Origin: Turicibacter sp.
Lineage (GTDB): Bacteria > Bacillota > Bacilli > MOL361 > Turicibacteraceae
Reading direction: 5' to 3'
DNA length: 10,314 nucleotides
Assembly (NCBI GenBank): GCA_030531025.1
Contig: JAUMTV010000109.1
Coordinates: forward strand, 1-10,314
Shown here: positions 1-5,804 of the stretch, in pieces
How positions within the stretch are numbered: the stretch's first letter is position 1
How the letters are laid out: the number at the start of each line of letters is the position of its first letter
Made by a program: the position numbers and the translations under genes
The notes under the pieces: generated by a model
Told to the model about the DNA's origin: nothing
Databases searched by the model: none
What the model saw: only the letters and a program-made list of their open reading frames with translations

Positions 1-21
1 GTTTTTTACGATGTAAAAAAC
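1..21. repeat. Perfect 9-bp inverted repeat at the left edge
   Basis: The arms GTTTTTTAC (1-9) and GTAAAAAAC (13-21) are exact reverse complements separated by only 3 bases. So short a spacer suits a dimeric repressor site better than an RNA terminator, but a terminator of a gene outside the window cannot be excluded because the sequence stops here. A weak leftward -10-like TATATA preceded by TGC lies just to the right (around 34-42), so it could be an operator for a leftward gene beyond the edge. I do not recognise the site as that of a particular regulator. Confidence 0.4.
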
Positions 22-96
22 TTATCTGGACTTATATAGCATTTTTCCTTTCAACTCATTCTTTATAAAAACAACTAGGGATTAAGTCTTATTTAA

Positions 97-124
97 AAAG
101 CAGTCTTTATAAACAGACTGCTTT
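97..124 (-). terminator. Intrinsic terminator of the leftward membrane operon
   Basis: A perfect 10-bp stem, AAAGCAGTCT (97-106) and AGACTGCTTT (115-124), encloses an 8-base loop. Read leftward, the stem is followed by TTTTTAAAT, a short U-tract. It lies about 120 bases beyond the stop of the LiaF-like gene. The plus-strand side has no T-run, so it should work only leftward. Confidence 0.65.
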
Positions 125-196
125 CTAGGTAGAAAAACGAATAGAACTTTAGCTGAAATTTTAGATCACTAACTTTTTACAATCATCGGTTTGAAT

Positions 197-212
197 CTAA
201 ATGACCATTTAG
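197..212. repeat. 16-bp near-perfect palindrome in the 3' untranslated region
   Basis: CTAAATG (197-203) and CATTTAG (206-212) are exact reverse complements around a 2-base centre. It sits between the stop codon at 248 and the terminator at 97-124. It has no T-run and so is not a terminator. Nothing else is recognisable in the stretch 125-247. It may be chance in AT-rich DNA. Confidence 0.25.
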
Positions 213-247
213 CTACTTCAATGATGATGATTTAAAATACAGCTGAA

Positions 248-556
248 TTACTCCTCCTCATCAATCCACGGGCGAATAAAAATTAAAACGGCACCAATGA
301 CAATTAATAAAATAGGCACAACTAAATCTTCAGAGATGATATTCCAGCTCGATAAAAGTAATAAGACACCAATCGTATTCGAACGTTTAACACCTGATTC
401 AAATAAATTAACCAAACAGGGAACAATGATAAAAAACGTCCACCATCCATTAAAAAACAACTCAAAATTCCAAAAGCCTAAAGCTTCTCCACCAAATCCA
501 CTTCCAACAATGACGAGTGCGACTCCCCAAAATAAATCGGTACGACTTAATTTCAT
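248..556 (-). CDS. Small LiaI/LiaF-like (DUF5668-type) membrane protein
   Basis: This protein of 102 residues is almost entirely hydrophobic, with about four membrane segments at roughly 8-27, 36-54, 61-74 and 79-95, and ends in an acidic tail (IDEEE). The order 'DLFWG', then a Gly-rich helix, 'NGWW', and a run of short hydrophobic helices resembles the membrane domain found in LiaI/LiaF-type cell-envelope stress proteins and DUF5668. That is family resemblance, not proof of role. In-frame starts are GTG 565, ATG 562 and ATG 556. The binding site GAGGAG (567-572) is 10 bases from ATG 556 but only 4 from ATG 562, so I chose 556, though 562 is possible. It follows the 602-1144 gene by a short gap with no terminator, so the two are probably co-transcribed. 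No cell-envelope two-component genes are adjacent. Confidence 0.75.
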   Translation of the reverse strand: MKLSRTDLFWGVALVIVGSGFGGEALGFWNFELFFNGWWTFFIIVPCLVNLFESGVKRSNTIGVLLLLSSWNIISEDLVVPILLIVIGAVLIFIRPWIDEEE

Positions 557-601
557 GCGCATCACTCTCCTCTAAGAAAAGCATATGCGAGTAACCTGAA
601 T

Positions 602-1144
602 CTATGCCTGAGTTAAATACTCCTCAATGACCGATTGAATCCATTCTTTAGTAATCACTGGTTTCCACCAAAGATACGAACGAACAAATGGAACCTCAAC
701 AGTCATCGTCATCATCGGTTTCACTTCACTTTCTTCTAAAACACGAGCTAAGTGTCGTATGGCTAATCCTTCTAACTGTTGATTAAATAAATCATTGAGT
801 GTTTGACGCCAATCAGTCATTGTATTTTTGAAAATCGTCTCACGTTCATCTTTTATCAGTTGCATCAAATCAATTAACGTGACGTTAACCATCACCATCG
901 CTTGGTCTTTCTCAATCGTAGAATCTACGACATCAAATGTAGCTGATTCTAACAGCTCTTTCGCGATGACCTTTTGGTCAGAATCAAGTGATAATTTTTG
1001 TGACTCTAAAATCATCTCGTAATTGGTTTTCTCTAAATAAACAATGCCACCTTGAATCATCCATTTTGGCAACTGACGATGAACATAAATACCACCACCA
1101 ATTAAAAGTACTAAAGTCATCAAAAAAACGAAAGCTTTTTTCAT
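602..1144 (-). CDS. Hypothetical single-span membrane-anchored or secreted protein
   Basis: I do not recognise the family. The 180-residue protein begins MKKAF, followed by a hydrophobic segment at about 4-22. There is no lipobox cysteine, indeed no cysteine at all, and no clear signal peptidase site, so an N-terminal membrane anchor with the rest outside the cell is most likely. The remaining ~155 residues are mixed helix and strand, with many Met, Glu and Leu and no obvious catalytic motif. The segment at about 158-164 contains adjacent tryptophans (LWWKP). The start ATG at 1144 has GAGGG upstream at 6-base spacing. It is the first gene of a leftward pair with the LiaF-like protein, so a shared envelope role is plausible, but that is inference from position only. 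Confidence 0.7.
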   Translation of the reverse strand: MKKAFVFLMTLVLLIGGGIYVHRQLPKWMIQGGIVYLEKTNYEMILESQKLSLDSDQKVIAKELLESATFDVVDSTIEKDQAMVMVNVTLIDLMQLIKDERETIFKNTMTDWRQTLNDLFNQQLEGLAIRHLARVLEESEVKPMMTMTVEVPFVRSYLWWKPVITKEWIQSVIEEYLTQA

Positions 1145-1262
1145 TTATATCCCTCACTTCTAATGAATAATATGATCATCACCTATATTTTTACCAAAAA
1201 TAGTATTTTTTGTCACTTCGTTACATATACTGTACTAACCTGTTGTTAAAGGAGGAGTGCCT
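1145..1262. promoter_or_regulatory. Divergent promoter region
   Basis: This intergenic stretch separates the leftward membrane operon from the rightward 62-residue gene and must hold both promoters. For the rightward gene a TATACT (1226-1231) is a good -10, but no good -35 lies 16-18 bases upstream. For the leftward operon, TTGGTA with CATATT 17 bases on is a weak candidate. An imperfect AT-rich inverted repeat (TTTTT-ACC-AAAAA, about 1186-1198) lies in the middle. The rightward gene has a strong binding site, AAAGGAGGA (1248-1256). Confidence 0.35.
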
Positions 1263-1451
1263 ATGATTAAAATCTTTTCAAGCTCAGAAGGAGAAGAGAT
1301 TTTGGTGAAGACTGTCAACAACTGGCTGAAAGATAATCCCAACGTCTACATTCAGTCCTTTAACTATCATACGTACTACAAGACTACTTTCGCCAGTGAA
1401 GACGAATTAATTCATAGTTTTGTTATTAATTATATTACATTAAACAATTAA
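1263..1451 (+). CDS. Small 62-residue protein, possibly Cse60-like
   Basis: The start is ATG 1263. The nearly consensus site AGGAGG (1250-1255) is 7 bases upstream, whereas the in-frame GTG at 1257 touches that site and cannot be used. The product is soluble and carries no membrane segment. It begins MIKIFSSSEGEEILVKTVNNWLKD, then a strand-rich stretch ending in alternating hydrophobics (FVINYI). This plan (MIK-I-FS at the start, acidic helix with NxWL, then a beta segment) recalls the small Bacillus sporulation protein Cse60, but similarity by eye is modest and the function of Cse60 itself is poorly defined. It stands alone, rightward, and closes with its own terminator overlapping the convergent SWIM gene's stop. 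The strong ribosome binding site argues that it is really translated. Confidence 0.6.
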   Translation: MIKIFSSSEGEEILVKTVNNWLKDNPNVYIQSFNYHTYYKTTFASEDELIHSFVINYITLNN

Positions 1452-1455
1452 AAAG

Positions 1456-1482
1456 AAGATGACCTTGAAGTCATCTTTTTTT
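1456..1482. terminator. Bidirectional intrinsic terminator between convergent genes
   Basis: The stem AAGATGAC (1456-1463) pairs with GTCATCTT (1470-1477) across a 6-base loop and is followed rightward by T1476-1482. Read leftward the stem is followed by CTTTTTAA, so it can also stop the SWIM transcript, whose TAA (1481-1483) lies inside the rightward T-run. Confidence 0.8.
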
Positions 1483-3130
1483 ATGCAATTTCAATCGATA
1501 ATTGTTCAACTTCTACAAAAGTCTTTTCACGTTTTACTTCTTGAATCAGTTGGTGTAACTCTTCCCTTAATGCCCTACGTCTTGGAAACATTTGAAGTAA
1601 TTCTTGAATAAAAGCCTCATATTTATCAAAAGTCGTATATGGACGGAATCGCCTTAAGATCATGCAAATTTGGCGGTAAGCAGTGCGGTTCATCGCTTGT
1701 TTTATTTCTTGTTGAATATATCGCTCATATAACTCACAAACTTCAACCGGATACTCATCCCAAAGGATGCTCGCATACGTTTCAATCGCTTGTAACTTAT
1801 GTTTGACATGATCAAGAATCGCGTCTTTATCTCGTTCACACTCAAGCATTTTTAAATAAAGTGTTTCCTGTTGACTCATCGCACTCAAGCTTTGCTTCAA
1901 GTCTTTGTAAAGGCTGGCAAATTCATCGCCATAAAGGTCTTTTAATATTTGATAATACTTAAATTGCCCACCTAAAAATAACTCATAAGCTAACTGCTTC
2001 ATCTCCTCTACTTGACCCAATTTTTCATAAATAAAGTAGCGGGTTTCTTTTAACGAGAGATCAAATTGATGTTCTTCTAATGACTCAAGCTCTAAAATAA
2101 GAAAAAGTGCTTCTTCATAAGCTTCTTGTTGCAGAAGTTGATCCAGTCGAAAAGCCTGCAAACCTTTCATCTGTTGATACTGATTTAAAAACTTCATCGA
2201 CTCTGCTTCAGAGTAACGTGCTAATAATTTATACCAACATTTATAAAGAGACGGTTTGATCTTCTCATCAACAACGTCTATCATCTTTGCAAGATACTCA
2301 ACAATGGTTGTTAAATACATCGGTTGACGACCATATTCAAACATAAGGTCAAGAAGTTCAAAATCAATCTCAGTCGATGCTTTTAACTTCGTCATTAATA
2401 ACGAAAAGACTCGACTAGCTTCTTGCTCATCATCGAGCGTTTGAAACACAATACTTTGTAATAACGCATGAAGCTCTCCTAGAAAGTCTGTAAAAACCGC
2501 ATCCGTATCATCAATTTGATCCTCCATTCCATCACACTCTTCACGTAACAACAGTGCCATCTGACACTTTAACAGCATCGTGTGACTCGGATTTGTTTGT
2601 TGAATGTGCATCATTAAGTTGGTTAAATCGTCCGTCAACCGCTCAATCGCTTTTCCTGTCACAGTGTGACCAAGATGAATATGTTTGGCCACCACCTCTT
2701 CTAGTTCAACTTCAAACTGAGCTAATAGATCCGATTCCTTTTGATAACTCATTAAATGTTGATACACCCCTACGTCATGATCAGCTACTTCTGCTAACTC
2801 GTGAACTAATGTCTCAACGGGTAACGTTTTTAATAGTTGAACTAATTCACTTTCTTTTGGTTGAAATGAAGCCGCTAAGGCATAAAAAGCCGCTACTTCA
2901 TGTTTACAAATAGGACCTCCTCGATATGGACAATTACAACGATAAGAAATAATTGTTCCATTCGAATCAAGCTGAATATTGACCGTATAATCTTCATGAC
3001 CAATGACTAGCACTTCATAACAGCCTTCACGAATGAGTCGTTTTCCTAAAACATGGCCATCTTTAAAATAATGGTATCCTCGCTTTAAAATGACTTCATC
3101 GACTTCTTGTTTAAAGTTAGATAACTTCAA
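1481..3130 (-). CDS. SWIM zinc-finger protein, stand-alone, TTG start
   Basis: The protein is about 549 residues from the proposed TTG start at 3130. The SWIM zinc motif CxC...CxH is present with ligands C65, C67, C75 and H77 (CNC and CKH), preceded by the 'RGYHYFKDGHV' segment typical of SWIM proteins. SWIM domains bind DNA or proteins. The remaining ~450 residues look all-helical and repeat-like, with no helicase motif. The frame runs on to an ATG at 3202, but that lies inside the cupin gene's terminator, while AGAGGTGAT sits just before TTG 3130 and the protein then begins KLSNFKQEVDEVI as the family does. In Bacillota such proteins often sit beside an SNF2-type helicase. None is here. A hairpin covers the ribosome binding site. 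The cellular role is unknown. Confidence 0.85.
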   Translation of the reverse strand: MKLSNFKQEVDEVILKRGYHYFKDGHVLGKRLIREGCYEVLVIGHEDYTVNIQLDSNGTIISYRCNCPYRGGPICKHEVAAFYALAASFQPKESELVQLLKTLPVETLVHELAEVADHDVGVYQHLMSYQKESDLLAQFEVELEEVVAKHIHLGHTVTGKAIERLTDDLTNLMMHIQQTNPSHTMLLKCQMALLLREECDGMEDQIDDTDAVFTDFLGELHALLQSIVFQTLDDEQEASRVFSLLMTKLKASTEIDFELLDLMFEYGRQPMYLTTIVEYLAKMIDVVDEKIKPSLYKCWYKLLARYSEAESMKFLNQYQQMKGLQAFRLDQLLQQEAYEEALFLILELESLEEHQFDLSLKETRYFIYEKLGQVEEMKQLAYELFLGGQFKYYQILKDLYGDEFASLYKDLKQSLSAMSQQETLYLKMLECERDKDAILDHVKHKLQAIETYASILWDEYPVEVCELYERYIQQEIKQAMNRTAYRQICMILRRFRPYTTFDKYEAFIQELLQMFPRRRALREELHQLIQEVKREKTFVEVEQLSIEIA

Positions 3131-3156
3131 GATATCACCTCTTTTCAAGGGATATC
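3131..3156 (-). promoter_or_regulatory. RNA hairpin masking the SWIM gene ribosome binding site
   Basis: In the leftward transcript GATATC (from 3156) pairs with GATATC (ending at 3131). The inner CCTT pairs with GAGG (last pair G-U), leaving one bulged U and a 5-base GAAAA loop. The 3' arm contains the ribosome binding site AGAGGTGA and ends directly before the TTG start. Folding would hide the site. Alternatively, GATATC is itself a palindrome and the paired copies could bind a protein. Confidence 0.4.
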
Positions 3157-3190
3157 TTATTATGGGGTATTTTGTCGATTCCTCATACAT

Positions 3191-3218
3191 AAAAAGAAAC
3201 AAGCGAGGCTTGTTTCTT
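3191..3218 (-). terminator. Intrinsic terminator of the cupin gene
   Basis: A perfect 11-bp stem (3194-3204 with 3208-3218) with a 3-base loop is followed, read leftward, by TTTTTATG. The stop codon of the cupin gene (3217-3219) overlaps the first arm. It separates the cupin and SWIM transcripts, so the SWIM gene must have its own promoter within 3131-3193. I cannot assign one confidently. Confidence 0.8.
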
Positions 3219-3546
3219 AACTTAAACGTTCAGAAATGGTCACTAATACTTGTGAAGGTGCTTTTGCTTTTAAATCATGAACAACACGAGCATCAAATGA
3301 TAACATCATGTTCTCATCTAAGTCAAAAATATTTTCATCTGCAAGCGGCACATCTTCTGTTTCAAATGTCATTTTAACGGCTCCTTTTAACACTAAAACC
3401 GTCGCATAGCCATCATGGGTATGTTTCTCTAACCCATCACCGACTTCAAAGTTAAAATAGACACATTTAAATTTTTCATTTGATGTGACTAATTCTTTAC
3501 GATTATTTAATGAATTTAAGTTAATAACTTGTGTTTTTCCTTGCAT
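3217..3546 (-). CDS. Small single-domain cupin protein
   Basis: This protein of 109 residues is a single cupin barrel. The first cupin motif is visible as KHTHDGYATVLVLKG, giving likely metal ligands H42 and H44, and the second as DARVVHDLKA with H90. The glutamate normally found about four residues after the second histidine is replaced by Ala/Thr (A48/T49), so the metal site is at most three histidines. Substrate and reaction cannot be read from the sequence; such proteins include small dioxygenases, isomerases and sugar- or stress-related binding proteins. ATG 3546 is chosen because AAAGGAG is 7 bases upstream; an in-frame TTG at 3549 is too close. It has its own terminator and is divergent from mgtC. 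A leftward -10-like TATAGT lies at 3590-3595. Confidence 0.8.
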   Translation of the reverse strand: MQGKTQVINLNSLNNRKELVTSNEKFKCVYFNFEVGDGLEKHTHDGYATVLVLKGAVKMTFETEDVPLADENIFDLDENMMLSFDARVVHDLKAKAPSQVLVTISERLS

Positions 3547-3548
3547 CA

Positions 3549-3574
3549 AAACACTCCTTTCAACAGTAGTGTTT
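3549..3574 (-). promoter_or_regulatory. Inverted repeat around the cupin gene ribosome binding site
   Basis: In the leftward transcript AAACACT (from 3574) can pair with AGTGTTT (ending at 3549) across a 12-base loop. AAAGGAG, the ribosome binding site, spans the loop and the start of the 3' arm. This may dampen translation, or be a DNA operator downstream of the promoter. The stem is short and AT-rich. Confidence 0.35.
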
Positions 3575-3589
3575 CAAAAACAAGAACAA

Positions 3590-3698
3590 ACTATACTTTT
3601 TCAACTGACTTTAAGTTACATTATTTTTTGTCAATCAGACATAAGAAATCAGTTATCCTGACGTTTAGTTTTATCTGAGATGCTACCTTTCATATACT
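3590..3698. promoter_or_regulatory. Divergent promoter region of the cupin and mgtC genes
   Basis: Leftward, TATAGT (3590-3595) could serve as -10 for the cupin gene with a transcript leader of about 40 bases; a consensus TTGACA on the same strand (3629-3634) is too far from it and has no good -10 of its own. Rightward, TATACT (3693-3698) fits as -10 for the mgtC gene but lacks a good -35. The resulting leader before mgtC is only about 40 bases, too short for an M-box magnesium riboswitch. Confidence 0.35.
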
Positions 3699-3741
3699 TT
3701 TAAAAAGTCATTCATGATAAAGTTAACAAGAGAGGGAAACG

Positions 3742-4431
3742 ATGATGACCTATCAATTACTCATTGGAATTACATGCCGAACACTTCTAGCTATGTTTAT
3801 TGGCGGCTTAATTGGTTGGGAACGAGAAAGTACCCATCGACCTGCTGGCTTACGAACACATATGCTCGTTTCGATTGGGGCTTGTGTAATCATGCAACTT
3901 GGCGACTATGCCGCCACTCAAACGGGCATTGGTATTAGTATTGATCCCTCTCGATTAGGCTCTCAAGTCATTTCTGGAATTGGCTTTTTAGGAGCGGGAA
4001 CGATTATGAAAGAAGGAGCTACCATTAAAGGATTAACAACAGCAGCTAGTCTTTGGGTCGTCGCTTGCTTAGGCTTGACGATTGGTTCTGGTGCCTATGC
4101 GATTGCTATTATTGGATTCATCGCTGTCATTTTGACGTTAACGGTGTTTGAACATGCCTCAACCTTCATTCCCTTTGGAAAATATCGACGCTTTTCAATT
4201 AAAATTCAATGCGGTGATCTAAGACAAACACTTCAGCATTTAAATAACGTCGCTAAAAAATACCAAGGCCGAATTTTAGACTTAGAACTTGTTGTCTTAG
4301 ATGATGAGATTACCGAAATCTCTTTTAACTTCTCCACGAACCAGCTTCATCGAACCCTAGATTCAACTACCCTGTTTGAAGACATGGAACAATACAAAGA
4401 AATTAACTCAATTAAAATGACAGAATATTAA
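3742..4431 (+). CDS. MgtC/SapB family membrane protein
   Basis: The 229 residues have the full MgtC/SapB layout: an N-terminal hydrophobic domain with about five membrane segments (to ~140) and a cytoplasmic ACT-like C-terminal domain (about 150-229). Family motifs are clear: GLIGWERE (22-29), AGLRTH (35-40), DPSR (68-71), GFLGAGTI (81-88) and GLTTAASLW (97-105). MgtC proteins of pathogens help cells cope with low magnesium and inhibit ATP synthase, but many gut and soil homologues have no tested role; the Mg2+ link here is from family knowledge only. GAGGG precedes two adjacent ATGs (3742 and 3745); either may be used. The gene is monocistronic, between the divergent cupin gene and a strong terminator. 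No P-type Mg2+ ATPase (mgtA/B) is near. Confidence 0.9.
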   Translation: MMTYQLLIGITCRTLLAMFIGGLIGWERESTHRPAGLRTHMLVSIGACVIMQLGDYAATQTGIGISIDPSRLGSQVISGIGFLGAGTIMKEGATIKGLTTAASLWVVACLGLTIGSGAYAIAIIGFIAVILTLTVFEHASTFIPFGKYRRFSIKIQCGDLRQTLQHLNNVAKKYQGRILDLELVVLDDEITEISFNFSTNQLHRTLDSTTLFEDMEQYKEINSIKMTEY

Positions 4432-4481
4432 ATCAATCATAATAGTGAATATAACTAGATTTCTTTTCGAATCGCTCTTTG

Positions 4482-4522
4482 AAAAAAGCTTCAATCTCTT
4501 CTCTTTGATTGAAGCTTTTTTT
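4482..4522. terminator. Strong bidirectional terminator after mgtC
   Basis: A perfect 15-bp stem (4482-4496 with 4507-4521) with a 10-base loop. GCTTCAATC is flanked by A6 on the left and T7 on the right, so both directions end in a U-tract. It closes mgtC from the left and the leftward AraC-type remnant from the right. Confidence 0.9.
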
Positions 4523-4564
4523 GCTGATCTATCATGAGTCTTAATCATTCGCTTACACATACTG

Positions 4565-5248
4565 CTACTTAAGTTTTACAGCCTTACCTTCTGCTTGTTT
4601 TTTATAAGTGAGCGGACTAACCCCAACATACTTTTTAAACTTACTATGAAAATAATCAATATTTTTATACCCAACTCTTTCACAGACTTGATAAACTTTG
4701 ATTTTATCTTCTAGTAATAGCTTTTTCGCATGATTGATTCTAACGGTGTCTAAATAAGTATTAAAACTCACACCAGTATAACTTTTGAATACTTTACCTA
4801 AATAAGCACTATTGTAATTAAAGATTTCAGATAAAAACTCTAACTTTAAATCAGCGGAATAATTCTTATCAATGTATTTCACAATTCTCTTAATTGATTT
4901 ATCAGAACTATTAAAAGAAATTTTTCTTGATATCTCAATCAATCGTTTAACTAAACTCTCCATCATCTCACTTAAACTTCTCGTATTATAAATTTCTTGG
5001 ATAATCTGTTCCGTATCCTGGAGCATACTTTTGTCTAATTCATAATCTCTTTTTATTTTCTCATAAAAATCTAAGCTACTCTTTGTGACAAATACTTTTA
5101 CTTGTTCTTCAGTATAACGTTTCACTTGAATGAACTGCTTTAGTTCATCCATCCATTCTTTCACTTTCTCAATATCTCCAATCTCAACATAAGTATGAAT
5201 ATGATTTAGTATCTCTATTTCCCCGAATGAAAATTGTCGTTTCAGCAT
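4565..5248 (-). CDS. N-terminally truncated YesN-type AraC regulator
   Basis: The 227 residues end in a complete AraC-type DNA-binding domain with two helix-turn-helices (about 117-218): the LEFLSEIFNYNSAYLGKVFK helix pair, then the VCERVGYKNIDYFHSKFKKYVGVSP signature. The preceding ~115 residues look like the linker ('VEIGDIEKVKEWMDEL') that lies between the receiver and DNA-binding domains in YesN-type response regulators. The receiver domain and the rest of the N-terminus (some 250 or more residues in typical family members) are missing. Upstream of ATG 5248 the frame stays open for only nine codons before TAG at 5276-5278, then runs into a DUF624 remnant on the other strand. The upstream AGAGG is only 2 bases from the ATG, so translation is doubtful. 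Probably a decaying fragment; a phosphorylation-independent DNA-binding product is the alternative. Confidence 0.7.
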   Translation of the reverse strand: MLKRQFSFGEIEILNHIHTYVEIGDIEKVKEWMDELKQFIQVKRYTEEQVKVFVTKSSLDFYEKIKRDYELDKSMLQDTEQIIQEIYNTRSLSEMMESLVKRLIEISRKISFNSSDKSIKRIVKYIDKNYSADLKLEFLSEIFNYNSAYLGKVFKSYTGVSFNTYLDTVRINHAKKLLLEDKIKVYQVCERVGYKNIDYFHSKFKKYVGVSPLTYKKQAEGKAVKLK

Positions 5249-5607
5249 CGCCTCTAATTGTTGACTCGTTTTTTTCTATTCATCAACCAATCATGGCTTA
5301 TGCCTGTCTAATCGCTGCTATAATCATTACTGCCATTAGCTTTCACGTCTATCCAATACTAGCAAGAATTAATGCTAAAACAATCGATTTATTAAAGCTA
5401 TCAATGACCTATACTTTTAAAAAATTCTATCTAACGCTAACAATGTTAGCTTTAATCATTATCGGAGTGGCTATTGTGAATTTTACAGGTATTGCCTTAA
5501 TCGCGACTTTATTTGGAACGAGCGCCATCTGCTATATGATTTTGAAATTAGAAGGACCCCTACTAGAAGAAATGGAATTATTTTTAAACGAAAAATACTC
5601 AAATTAA
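5227..5607 (+). pseudogene. C-terminal remnant of a DUF624/YesL-type membrane protein
   Basis: The last ~105 residues contain three hydrophobic segments (M23-S40, F67-I87, I91-L107 of the frame) joined by 'FHVYPILARINAKTIDLLKLS', resembling the C-terminal half of DUF624 (YesL) proteins, where a YPxLxR-like loop follows a membrane helix. The usual N-terminal ~100 residues are absent. The frame stays open leftward into the antisense of the AraC remnant, and the first ATG (5227) sits there; neither it nor ATG 5293 has a ribosome binding site. No promoter is visible. YesL genes usually accompany YesM/YesN two-component systems and sugar ABC transporters, so this fragment and its head-to-head neighbour probably derive from one carbohydrate locus. 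The original terminator survives downstream, which supports this being the true 3' end of a once complete gene. Confidence 0.65.
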
Positions 5608-5610
5608 CTA

Positions 5611-5662
5611 TCAAAAGGCTCGATAGAATGAATGCTCTTCCTTCTTCTATCGAGCTTTTTGA
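5611..5662 (+). terminator. Intrinsic terminator behind the DUF624 remnant
   Basis: An 18-bp stem with one G-U pair (5611-5628 with 5645-5662) encloses a 16-base loop, and the T-run 5656-5660 forms part of the 3' arm. It starts 4 bases after the stop codon. The stretch from here to 5764 shows no gene. Confidence 0.75.
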
Positions 5663-5770
5663 TTGACTGTAGACAGATTAACTCATTAAACTCAAGTCGT
5701 CTTTAACAAAACGCATGATGATCTTATAAATACTCATTGTAAGTTGTTTGAAAAATTCAATTTTTTCATA

Positions 5771-5803
5771 AAAAAGTGCAACCAATACTGGTTGCATCTT
5801 TTT
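5771..5803 (-). terminator. Intrinsic terminator of the sugar operon
   Basis: TGCAACC (5777-5783) pairs with GGTTGCA (5790-5796) across a 6-base loop, with flanking A5/T5 extending the stem past one bulged base. Read leftward it ends in CTTTTTTATG. It begins right after the isomerase stop codon at 5805-5807 and ends the kinase-isomerase transcript. Confidence 0.8.
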
Positions 5804-5804
5804 A

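Noticed and set aside
297..575. Rightward open frame opposite the LiaF-like gene
   Set aside because: It is fully antisense to a gene with clear membrane helices and has no ribosome binding site; the amino acid composition is that of a shadow frame.
2554..2913. Rightward 119-codon frame inside the SWIM gene
   Set aside because: It is antisense to a well-supported coding region, low in family-like features and has no translation signal.
3131..3202. Extension of the SWIM protein to the ATG at 3202 or 3190
   Set aside because: These starts lie in or next to the cupin terminator and lack a ribosome binding site, while TTG 3130 has a good one and matches the usual protein beginning.
3629..3634. 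Consensus TTGACA on the minus strand as -35 of the cupin gene
   Set aside because: No acceptable -10 lies 16-18 bases downstream; the nearest TATAGT is 33 bases away.
3700..3741. M-box magnesium riboswitch before mgtC
   Set aside because: The leader from the best -10 is only about 40 bases, and no long structured element precedes it; the upstream space is shared with the divergent cupin promoter.
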